DNA from: Christensenella sp. UBA5399
Lineage (GTDB): Bacteria; Bacillota; Clostridia; Christensenellales; Christensenellaceae
NCBI GenBank assembly: GCA_002407725.1
Contig: DHOD01000139.1
Coordinates: 14,421 to 20,594, forward strand
Direction: 5' to 3'
DNA: 6,174 bases
The notes beneath the pieces are model-generated. The model saw only the letters and a list, made by a program, of their open reading frames with translations. It was not told where the DNA came from and did no database searches. Below are positions 1 to 5,100 of this stretch, piece by piece (the first letter of the stretch is position 1; every line of letters begins with the position of its first letter). The position numbers and the translations under genes were made by a program.

Positions 1-480
1 GGGATATACAATCCTGTCCACATATTTGCACAACGCGCCAAACGACATCCCCTCATTGCGCTTCTGGATGGCGTAATACACCAGCAGCCCATATCCGGGA
101 GAGGCCGCAAGGCTGTCCAGAATGGCGATCTTCCTGTCAGGGTATTTCTCCCGCAGTTGCTCCGCCGTCATAAGCGCATTGTTGTACGAGCCCGAAAGCC
201 CCGACGAAAACTCGATGTGGATCACATCCTTGCCTGCTTCCAGAAAAGGCGTGAAAAAATCGGTATACCGCTCGGTATTGACCATTGAGGTTGTGGCAAC
301 GCCACCCTGCCGCATCTTTTCATAAAAATCGTGTATTGTCAGCGAATCGCTTGTTTTGTCGTCATAATACTCGTTGCCGTCAATAAAATATTGATATGGC
401 AATACGGTTATATTGTTCTTCTGCGCAAATTCGTTGTTGAGATCGTAAGTGGAACTGCAGGTGATGACATACTCAGACAT
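1..480 (-). CDS. DegV family fatty-acid-binding protein, N-terminal part (cut by window edge)
   Basis: The minus-strand frame from the ATG at 480 stays open for 160 codons to the window edge, so the C-terminal part of a usually ~280-residue protein is missing. It begins MSEYVITCSSTYDL, the typical opening of DegV proteins. Family signatures visible are TTS at residues 63-65, SSGLSGSY at 92-99, and DSLAASPGYGLL from residue 122. In the family these line the pocket that binds the carboxylate of a single fatty acid. DegV (FakB-type) proteins are cytosolic carriers; some present exogenous fatty acids to the kinase FakA, while others have no known role. No fakA-like DAK-domain gene is visible here, so a FakB assignment is unproven. 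The start is supported by AAAGGAG seven bases upstream. The gene is transcribed divergently from the aminotransferase operon. Family assignment is firm; the physiological role is open. Confidence 0.93.
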   Translation of the reverse strand, partial: MSEYVITCSSTYDLNNEFAQKNNITVLPYQYFIDGNEYYDDKTSDSLTIHDFYEKMRQGGVATTSMVNTERYTDFFTPFLEAGKDVIHIEFSSGLSGSYNNALMTAEQLREKYPDRKIAILDSLAASPGYGLLVYYAIQKRNEGMSFGALCKYVDRIVYP

Positions 481-487
481 AATATTG

Positions 488-494
488 CTCCTTT
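488..494 (-). promoter_or_regulatory. Ribosome binding site of the DegV-family gene
   Basis: The minus strand reads AAAGGAG, then seven bases (CAATATT), then the ATG at 480. This is a near-consensus Shine-Dalgarno at ideal spacing and fixes the start codon of the DegV-family gene. Confidence 0.85.
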
Positions 495-510
495 GATATG
501 GGATATTTTT

Positions 511-539
511 ATTGTATAGGCTGCCCTTCCAAAAATCAA
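511..539 (-). promoter_or_regulatory. Sigma-A-type promoter of the DegV-family gene
   Basis: On the minus strand, TTGATT (534-539) and TACAAT (511-516) are separated by exactly 17 bases. They match the -35 and -10 consensus at 4 of 6 and 5 of 6 positions. Transcription would start near 503-505, giving a leader of about 24 bases that contains the RBS. This is a prediction from consensus only. Confidence 0.6.
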
Positions 540-548
540 GACATTCGT

Positions 549-580
549 GCAGCAAGTCTCAAAACGAAAAACATTGCTGC
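549..580. repeat. 7-bp inverted repeat in the divergent gap (candidate operator)
   Basis: GCAGCAA (549-555) is matched by its exact reverse complement TTGCTGC (574-580), with 18 A-rich bases between. It lies just upstream of the DegV-gene -35 box (534-539) and just upstream of the aminotransferase operon promoter region. No T-run follows on either strand, so it is not an intrinsic terminator. It could be a binding site for a dimeric regulator serving either promoter. A 7-bp repeat could also arise by chance. Confidence 0.4.
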
Positions 581-586
581 CTAATA

Positions 587-617
587 TTGCACAGACTATT
601 GTGTTTATTCTTATAAT
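587..617 (+). promoter_or_regulatory. Candidate promoter of the aminotransferase-regulator operon
   Basis: The -10 box TATAAT (612-617) is consensus and lies inside the palindrome. The -35 region is weak: TGCACA (588-593) gives an 18-base spacer with 4 of 6 matches, and TTGCAC (587-592) gives 19 bases. A weak -35 with a strong -10 suits an activator-dependent or repressed promoter. The transcript would begin near 624, leaving a leader of about 94 bases. A second, poorer candidate is TTGCGT (633-638), 16 bases, TAAAAT (655-660). Confidence 0.45.
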
Positions 618-632
618 ATATTAGAATAAACA
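602..632. promoter_or_regulatory. 31-bp near-perfect palindrome, candidate operator overlapping a -10 box
   Basis: TGTTTATTCT (602-611) is followed by an 11-base AT-only core and then AGAATAAACA (623-632), an exact reverse complement of the first arm. Three further core pairs also match (613/621, 614/620, 615/619), leaving only 612/622 and the centre imperfect. The core contains TATAAT (612-617), a consensus -10 box facing the aminotransferase operon, so a bound protein would block or reposition RNA polymerase. It has no GC content to make a stable RNA hairpin, which favours a DNA operator. The Lrp/AsnC-family protein encoded two genes downstream is the natural candidate binder; that link is inference. 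Confidence 0.6.
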
Positions 633-705
633 TTGCGTCGTACCTTTGATAGGGTAAAATACAAGGTGTTTTTAACGCTTTGCAATAATTTTTTATATAT
701 GGATC

Positions 706-711
706 GGGAGG
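706..711 (+). promoter_or_regulatory. Ribosome binding site that decides the first aminotransferase start
   Basis: GGGAGG directly abuts an ATG at 712, which leaves no spacing for initiation there. The next in-frame ATG at 718 lies six bases after the motif, a workable distance. The start is therefore placed at 718, two codons inside the longest frame. Confidence 0.75.
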
Positions 712-717
712 ATGAAA

Positions 718-1911
718 ATGCAACTTTCACAAAAAGCGCTTGCAATTCCGCCATCGCTGACATTAAAAATCACAGCCATGGCAAAGAAAATGAAGTCCCA
801 GGGGCAGGATGTTGTGGGCTTTGGGGCCGGTGAGCCGGACTTCGACACGCCCGCAAACATCAAGGAAGCCGCAAAACGCGCGCTGGACGCCGGGTTTACA
901 AAATACACGCCCGCGTCGGGCATGCTGGAGCTCAAGCAGGCCATCTGCAATTCGCTCAAGGCAAAGGAAGGGCTGGACTATACCCCTTCCCAAATCGTGG
1001 TCTCCAATGGCGCGAAGCATTCGCTTTTCAATATCTTCCAGGCCATACTAAACCCGGGCGATGAGGTGATTATCATCACGCCTTTCTGGCTCACCTACCC
1101 CGAGCTTGTCAAAATGGCGGACGGCGTTCCCGTGTATGTCGAAGCGTATGAATCCAATAACTTCGAGCCATCGAAGGAAGATATCCTTGCCGCCGTCACC
1201 GACAGGACAAAGGCGATCATCATCAACAACCCGTCCAACCCGACGGGCAGCGTCTATACGCAAAAAACACTTGCGGATATTGCACACATCGCGCGGGAAC
1301 ATGATTTCTTTATCGTTTCCGACGAGATTTATGACGAGCTGATTTACGATTCGCACAAGCACCTGAGCATCGCGGACGTATCCAAGGATGCATACCGGCG
1401 GACCATTATGGTCAACGGGCTTTCCAAATCATACTCTATGACGGGGTGGCGGATTGGGTATACCGCCAGCAGCGAGGAAATCGCCAAGGTGATGGGGGGC
1501 TACCAGAGCCATGCGACGTCCAATCCATGCTCTATATCGCAGGCTGCCAGCATCGAGGCCCTGACCGGCCCGCAGGACGAGTTGGTAAAAATGCGTGAGG
1601 AATTTAACAGGCGACGCAAAAAAATTGTCAAGATGATCAACGAGATTGACGGCCTGAGCTGCATCACCCCCAAGGGCGCGTTTTATGTAATGATGAACAT
1701 ATCGCAGCTGAAGGGCAAAAGCCTGCACGGCAGGACGATCAACAACTCGATGGACTTCGCCGAAATGTTGCTGGACGAGGCACTGGTCGCAGTGGTGCCG
1801 GGTGCGGCGTTTGGCGCGGACGATTTTGAGCGGCTGTCCTACGCCATATCGATGGACAGCATCAAAAAGGGTATCAAGCGGATCGGCGAATTTGTCGCCC
1901 TGCTCGATTAA
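718..1911 (+). CDS. Class I PLP-dependent aminotransferase, aspartate aminotransferase type (subgroup Ib)
   Basis: Encodes 397 residues, the usual length of fold-type I aminotransferases. It should move an amino group between an amino acid (probably aspartate) and a 2-oxo acid such as 2-oxoglutarate, in the cytosol as a dimer. Visible motifs are PPSLT (11-15) and GAGEPDFDTP (36-45) near the N terminus, GAKHSLFN (98-105), NNPSNPTG (170-177), SDEIYDEL (201-208), SKSYSMTGWRIGY (236-248) and RLSY (372-375). K237 is the expected PLP Schiff-base lysine, N174, D202 and Y205 contact the cofactor, R245 its phosphate, and R372 the substrate carboxylate. K100 sits where subgroup Ib enzymes (Thermus, Bacillus AspB) carry a lysine for the distal carboxylate, which supports aspartate or another dicarboxylic substrate. 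Some Ib relatives also use prephenate, so exact specificity is not certain. First gene of the operon. Confidence 0.92.
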   Translation: MQLSQKALAIPPSLTLKITAMAKKMKSQGQDVVGFGAGEPDFDTPANIKEAAKRALDAGFTKYTPASGMLELKQAICNSLKAKEGLDYTPSQIVVSNGAKHSLFNIFQAILNPGDEVIIITPFWLTYPELVKMADGVPVYVEAYESNNFEPSKEDILAAVTDRTKAIIINNPSNPTGSVYTQKTLADIAHIAREHDFFIVSDEIYDELIYDSHKHLSIADVSKDAYRRTIMVNGLSKSYSMTGWRIGYTASSEEIAKVMGGYQSHATSNPCSISQAASIEALTGPQDELVKMREEFNRRRKKIVKMINEIDGLSCITPKGAFYVMMNISQLKGKSLHGRTINNSMDFAEMLLDEALVAVVPGAAFGADDFERLSYAISMDSIKKGIKRIGEFVALLD

Positions 1912-1924
1912 TACGAATCCCAAA

Positions 1925-1942
1925 TTGAAACTGGTGTTTCAA
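1925..1942. repeat. Perfect 7-bp stem, 4-base loop hairpin between the first aminotransferase and the regulator
   Basis: TTGAAAC (1925-1931), loop TGGT, GTTTCAA (1936-1942): an exact inverted repeat in the 52-base gap after the first aminotransferase. It is followed by AAATG rather than a T-run, so it is not a standard terminator. It could stabilise the 3' end of the first cistron after mRNA processing. As an 18-bp DNA palindrome just before the regulator gene it could also be an autoregulatory operator. Confidence 0.5.
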
Positions 1943-1953
1943 AATGTAATAGC

Positions 1954-1959
1954 AGAGGT
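1954..1959 (+). promoter_or_regulatory. Ribosome binding site of the regulator gene
   Basis: AGAGGT lies 4 bases before ATG 1964 and 7 bases before ATG 1967. It is the only good Shine-Dalgarno in the gap and rules out the upstream in-frame extension that overlaps the first aminotransferase. Confidence 0.65.
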
Positions 1960-1963
1960 AAAC

Positions 1964-2461
1964 ATGATGGAACAATTGAAAAGCGATATACTGGATATAC
2001 TGGAAAGCAACGCGCACATAGCGCCTGCGGAAATCGCCGCGATGGTGGACGCCGACGAGGCAACCGTCTGCTCGCTGATCAGGCAGATGGAGGACGACGG
2101 CGTCATCATCAAATACACGGTGCTGGCCAACCGCCAGAAGCTCAGTGAGGATGACTTCGCCGAGGCGCTGATCGAGGTGAAAATCACCCCGCAGCGCGAT
2201 TACGGCTACGACGACCTGGCGGGGCGCATCTATAAATACGACGAGGTGCAGGCGGTGTACCTGATGGCAGGCGCATACGACCTTGCCGTGCGGATCAAAA
2301 GCCGTTCCATGAAGGATATTTCCAAATTTGTGTTTGAAAAGCTGGCCGTGATTGACGGCGTAACCAGCACCATCACATTGTTTATCATGCGCAAATACAA
2401 AGAGGACGGCGTTGTGCTTGTGGGCGAGGATGCGGACGAGAGACTGGTGGTGAGCCCATAA
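1964..2461 (+). CDS. Lrp/AsnC-family transcriptional regulator (AlaR/YugG-like)
   Basis: A 165-residue feast/famine regulator. Residues ~5-50 form a winged helix-turn-helix (ILDILESNAHIAPAEIAAMV, then ATVCSLIRQMEDDGVI), and residues ~66-148 form the RAM ligand-binding domain. The latter includes the characteristic MAGAYDLAVRI turn (101-111) where amino-acid effectors bind between subunits. Such proteins assemble as dimers to octamers, bind spaced palindromes and sense amino acids. The frame extends upstream into the previous gene, but AGAGGT (1954-1959) places the start at the tandem ATGs at 1964 or 1967; 1967 has the better spacing (7 bases) and would give 164 residues. Its stop codon shares one base with the next start. 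In Bacillus subtilis the same pair, regulator then aminotransferase, is alaR-alaT (yugG-yugH), so control of alanine or related transamination is a reasonable inference. The acidic tail GEDADERLVVSP extends past the RAM domain. Confidence 0.9.
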   Translation: MMEQLKSDILDILESNAHIAPAEIAAMVDADEATVCSLIRQMEDDGVIIKYTVLANRQKLSEDDFAEALIEVKITPQRDYGYDDLAGRIYKYDEVQAVYLMAGAYDLAVRIKSRSMKDISKFVFEKLAVIDGVTSTITLFIMRKYKEDGVVLVGEDADERLVVSP

Positions 2462-3636
2462 TGCGGTCTTTTGTTTCCGGAACCGTCAGGGATGTACCGC
2501 CGTCCGGCATCCGTAAGTTTTTTGATATTGCCAGTGAAATGAAGGACGCGATATCGCTGGGCGTGGGCGAGCCCGATTTTGTGACGCCGTGGAACATCCG
2601 CGAGAGCGCCATTTTCTCTATGGAGCGCGGCTATACGCACTATACATCCAATCACGGCATGCTCTCGCTGCGGGAGCTGATTACAGAATACCTGCGCACG
2701 CGGTACGGCATATCGTACGATCCGCAGGTGCAAACAGTGGTCACCGTGGGCGCAAGCGAGGCGCTCGACCTGGCGTTCCGCGCCATCATGGAGCCGGGGG
2801 ACGAAGTGCTGGTGCCCGCGCCTTCCTATGTTTCCTATATGCCCGGCGTCACGTTTGCGGGCGGCGTGCCCGTGCCGATCGAGACACGGGTGGAGGATAA
2901 CTTCACCATTACCGCCGGGGCGATAGAGCGTGTCATAACGTCCAAGACCAAGGCGATCGTGCTGCCTTACCCCAACAACCCTACCGGCGCGGTCATGACA
3001 CGGGAGCAACTCGAGTCGATCAAAGACGCGTTGATTCAACACGACCTGCTGGTGATCTCCGACGAAATCTATTCGGAGCTGACATACGGCGGGCAGCACG
3101 TTTCCGTTGCGTCACTGGACGGCATGTACGAGCGAACCCTGGTCATCAACGGCTTCTCGAAGGCGTTTGCGATGACCGGCTTCCGCCTGGGCTATGCCGC
3201 CGGGCCGGAGGACATCATTGCCGCAATGGTCAAAATCCACCAATATTCCATGCTGTGCGCTTCCACAATGAGCCAGTACGCCGGCGAGGAAGCGTTGCGT
3301 TACGAGATGAACACCGACTTTTCACAGGTATCCAAAATGGTGAAAAGCTACGATATGCGCCGCAAATATATGTACCGGGCGTTAAATGACATTGGGCTGG
3401 AGGCGTTTGAACCGCGCGGGGCATTCTATATATTCCCCAGCATCAAAAGCACGGGCCTCAGTTCGGAGGAATTCTGCTTTCGCCTGATCGATGAGAAGCG
3501 CGTGGCCTGCGTGCCGGGCACGGCATTTGGCGCGGCGGGCGAAGGATTTATGCGGTGCTCTTACGCATCCTCTATGGAAAACCTGCGGGAGGCCATTAAG
3601 CGTATAGGGGAATTTGTGGAAGAATGCCGGAAATAA
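2461..3636 (+). CDS. Class I PLP-dependent aminotransferase, AlaT/YugH/PatA type
   Basis: Encodes 391 residues of a second fold-type I aminotransferase, clearly divergent from the first. The N-terminal SGIRKFFDIASEMKDAISLG region and GVGEPDFVTPWNIRE (34-48) are typical of the YugH/PatA group, which includes alanine transaminase AlaT of Bacillus. Motifs: VGASEALD (96-103), PYPNNPTG (169-176), SDEIYSEL (200-207), GFSKAFAMTGFRLGY (231-245) and MRCSY (364-368). K234 is the expected PLP lysine, N173, D201 and Y204 cofactor contacts, R242 the phosphate contact, and R365 the carboxylate-binding arginine. The lysine seen in the first enzyme's GAKHS motif is replaced by GASEA, so a different amino-donor preference is likely. 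The start codon overlaps the regulator's stop by one base (TAATG) with only a weak GGTGGTG upstream, so translation is probably coupled. L-alanine:2-oxo-acid transamination is the best guess by context, not proven. Confidence 0.9.
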   Translation: MRSFVSGTVRDVPPSGIRKFFDIASEMKDAISLGVGEPDFVTPWNIRESAIFSMERGYTHYTSNHGMLSLRELITEYLRTRYGISYDPQVQTVVTVGASEALDLAFRAIMEPGDEVLVPAPSYVSYMPGVTFAGGVPVPIETRVEDNFTITAGAIERVITSKTKAIVLPYPNNPTGAVMTREQLESIKDALIQHDLLVISDEIYSELTYGGQHVSVASLDGMYERTLVINGFSKAFAMTGFRLGYAAGPEDIIAAMVKIHQYSMLCASTMSQYAGEEALRYEMNTDFSQVSKMVKSYDMRRKYMYRALNDIGLEAFEPRGAFYIFPSIKSTGLSSEEFCFRLIDEKRVACVPGTAFGAAGEGFMRCSYASSMENLREAIKRIGEFVEECRK

Positions 3637-4436
3637 AACTGATTGCCATCGACATAGACGGTACGCTTGTACCGGAAGACAACATTCCTGTTTCAGCAAA
3701 AAACATGGAAGCCATCGACGCCGCCAGGGATCGTGGCGTTGTTGTCACGCTTGCGTCGGGCCGCATCTATACATTTATGCGGCGGTATGTGGACCAGCTT
3801 GATTTGCGTACGCCCATTATTGCGTGTAACGGCGGGGATGTCCGCCAAAACCACGCCACCATCCGCAACAACCCTATCGCCCCCGAAACATTTGCGCAGG
3901 TGCTGGAAATCACGCAGCCGTTTGACCTGTACACCTATTATTTCAGCGGCGACCACATTTACCTGCTCAAAAAGGATATCGACGACCGGATATACAAGCG
4001 CTGGGACGTTGTGGAAGGCATGATGCGCGTGAAAGGCAGCATGGACGAAATACTGGAAGCCGTGGCTGCCCATGGCGTGCAAAAGGTGCTGGTGTTCCCC
4101 CGGTCGGACGGGCAGGAACAGCAACTGAAAAAAGCGCTTACGGCGCTTGGCGGCAAGGTTAACGCCGTAACCGGCGAAAAGTTCAACCTGGAGATCAACG
4201 GCGGGGACGTATCCAAAGCGGCCGCCCTGCGGCAGGTGGCCGGTACGCTTGGCATTGCAATGAGCAGTGTCATGGCGATTGGCGGGAGCGAGAACGACGA
4301 ATCCATGCTTCGGGCGGCCGGCACATCCATTGCGCCCTCCAACGCCGATCCTGTTGCCAAGGATGCGGCAATGTACACGACGCTGTCCAGCGCCGAGGGC
4401 GGCGTCGCCGCGGCGATCGAGAAATTCGTGCTATAG
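3624..4436 (+). CDS. Cof-type HAD-superfamily hydrolase (subfamily IIB), atypical motif IV
   Basis: Encodes 270 residues, the usual Cof/YidA length. HAD motif I is DIDGTL with nucleophile D10 and acid/base D12; motif II is SGR at 45-47; motif III lysine is K198 in GGDVSK; between about 85 and 195 lies the C2B cap that selects substrate. Relatives dephosphorylate sugar phosphates, nucleotides, FMN, PLP or similar metabolites using Mg2+. Motif IV normally reads GDSEND, but here it is GGSEND (220-225): the first metal-binding aspartate is glycine (codon GGG at 4284-4286), while N224 and D225 remain. Reduced activity or altered metal use is possible. The gene starts inside the last codons of the aminotransferase (13-base overlap) with only AGGGG at 3606-3610 upstream, so it is probably translationally coupled. 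A PLP-phosphatase role beside two PLP enzymes is tempting but unsupported by sequence alone. Confidence 0.9.
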   Translation: MPEIKLIAIDIDGTLVPEDNIPVSAKNMEAIDAARDRGVVVTLASGRIYTFMRRYVDQLDLRTPIIACNGGDVRQNHATIRNNPIAPETFAQVLEITQPFDLYTYYFSGDHIYLLKKDIDDRIYKRWDVVEGMMRVKGSMDEILEAVAAHGVQKVLVFPRSDGQEQQLKKALTALGGKVNAVTGEKFNLEINGGDVSKAAALRQVAGTLGIAMSSVMAIGGSENDESMLRAAGTSIAPSNADPVAKDAAMYTTLSSAEGGVAAAIEKFVL

Positions 4437-4480
4437 CTTTTTATTTCCATTCAATCATGATCAATAACAGCCTAACTATT

Positions 4481-4512
4481 TTTTCTTTATATCACATTTC
4501 CCATAGAGAAAA
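4481..4512. repeat. AT-rich imperfect inverted repeat upstream of trmL promoter
   Basis: TTTTCTTTAT (4481-4490) and ATAGAGAAAA (4503-4512) are reverse complements at 9 of 10 positions around a 12-base spacer. The stem is nearly all A-T, so as RNA it would be weak and it is not followed by T residues. It lies 27 bases before the -35 box of the next promoter, a plausible operator position. In AT-rich sequence such repeats can be fortuitous. Confidence 0.3.
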
Positions 4513-4538
4513 CTCACAAAAATAAAACAAAATATCCG

Positions 4539-4567
4539 TTGCACTATGTAAATCTATACCATATAAT
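4539..4567 (+). promoter_or_regulatory. Sigma-A-type promoter of trmL and the transporter gene
   Basis: TTGCAC (4539-4544), 17 bases, TATAAT (4562-4567): a perfect -10 box at ideal spacing from a -35 box with the conserved TTG. Transcription would start near 4574-4576, leaving a leader of about 37 bases. This separates trmL and the transporter from the aminotransferase operon. The rest of the 4437-4611 gap shows no gene and no convincing intrinsic terminator. Confidence 0.7.
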
Positions 4568-4611
4568 TATCATGGAGAAATTTTGAGTATAAGAAGGAAG
4601 CAATAATATTT

Positions 4612-5070
4612 ATGGCGCTGAACATTGTGCTTGTAAACCCTGAAATTCCACAAAACACCGGTAATATTTCGCGTACCTGCGTTGTGACCGGCAGCACGCT
4701 GCACATCATAAAGCCAATGGGTTTCTCGCTGGACGAGAAGCAGATCAGGCGCGCAGGGCTGGACTACTGGCCCGACCTCAACCTCAAGGTATACGAGAAC
4801 ATTGAGATTTTCATGGCCCAACACGGCGGAGCACAAATGCATTTTTTTACTACAAAAACGGCAAAGCGGTTTGACGAAGCAACATATTCCGATAACTGCT
4901 TTTTATTGTTTGGGTGCGAGACAAAGGGTTTACCCGAGCGCCTGCGCGACCCGGAACGCAGCGTGCGGATCCCCATGTTAGGTGGGCAGCGCTGCCTGAA
5001 CCTGTCCAACGCGGTATGCGTGGCAGCATACGAGGCGCTGCGGCAAAACGGTTATCAAGATTTGATATAG
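4612..5070 (+). CDS. trmL: tRNA (cytidine/uridine-34-2'-O)-methyltransferase, SPOUT family
   Basis: Encodes 152 residues, matching the 150-160 of TrmL (YibK/CspR). These SPOUT enzymes use S-adenosylmethionine to methylate the ribose 2'-OH of the wobble nucleotide of tRNA-Leu isoacceptors and act as dimers with a trefoil-knotted fold. Signatures: NIVLVNPEIPQNTGNISRTC (4-23), PMGF (35-38), RRAGLDYW (46-53), FGCETKGLP (100-108) and RIPMLGGQRCLNLSNAV (119-135). The last two form the knot that binds the methyl donor; N130, L131, S132, N133 are the family NLSN motif. FGCETKGLP has a cysteine where many homologues have serine or proline, a modest variation. The start is supported by the conserved opening MALNIVLVNPEIP and by AAGGAAG at 4594-4600, a little further upstream (11 bases) than ideal. 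A transporter gene follows after 30 bases. Confidence 0.94.
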   Translation: MALNIVLVNPEIPQNTGNISRTCVVTGSTLHIIKPMGFSLDEKQIRRAGLDYWPDLNLKVYENIEIFMAQHGGAQMHFFTTKTAKRFDEATYSDNCFLLFGCETKGLPERLRDPERSVRIPMLGGQRCLNLSNAVCVAAYEALRQNGYQDLI

Positions 5071-5087
5071 ATTTTTTAAGTTTAGTT

Positions 5088-5093
5088 GGAGGG
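5088..5093 (+). promoter_or_regulatory. Ribosome binding site that decides the transporter start
   Basis: GGAGGG ends one base before an ATG at 5095 and seven bases before the in-frame ATG at 5101. The spacing points to 5101 as the start; 5095 would only add Met-Tyr. Confidence 0.75.
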
Positions 5094-5100
5094 TATGTAT

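Noticed and set aside
570..636. Direct repeat AACATTGC at 570-577 and 629-636
   Set aside because: An 8-bp repeat within a 230-base AT-rich gap is close to chance expectation, and the copies overlap different elements.
641..656. Small hairpin TACCTT-TGAT-AGGGTA in the leader of the aminotransferase operon, considered as an attenuator or riboswitch part
   Set aside because: Only 6 bp including one G-T pair, followed by AAAATAC rather than T residues, with no leader peptide or T-box/riboswitch element recognisable nearby.
712..717. Upstream ATG at 712 as the start of the first aminotransferase
   Set aside because: The Shine-Dalgarno GGGAGG directly abuts this ATG; the ATG at 718 has workable spacing and matches the usual N terminus of the family.
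1429..1923. Minus-strand open frame opposite the first aminotransferase
   Set aside because: Fully antisense to the motif-bearing aminotransferase; composition is that of a shadow frame and no family is recognisable.
1802..1963. N-terminal extension of the regulator frame into the first aminotransferase
   Set aside because: The extra residues do not resemble the family, overlap a confident gene, and lack an RBS, whereas 1964/1967 has one.
2230..3099. Long minus-strand open frame (289 codons) opposite the regulator and second aminotransferase
   Set aside because: It lies antisense to two well-recognised genes, has no RBS, and its Arg/His/Val-rich translation shows no family motif. It is a by-product of codon bias on the other strand.
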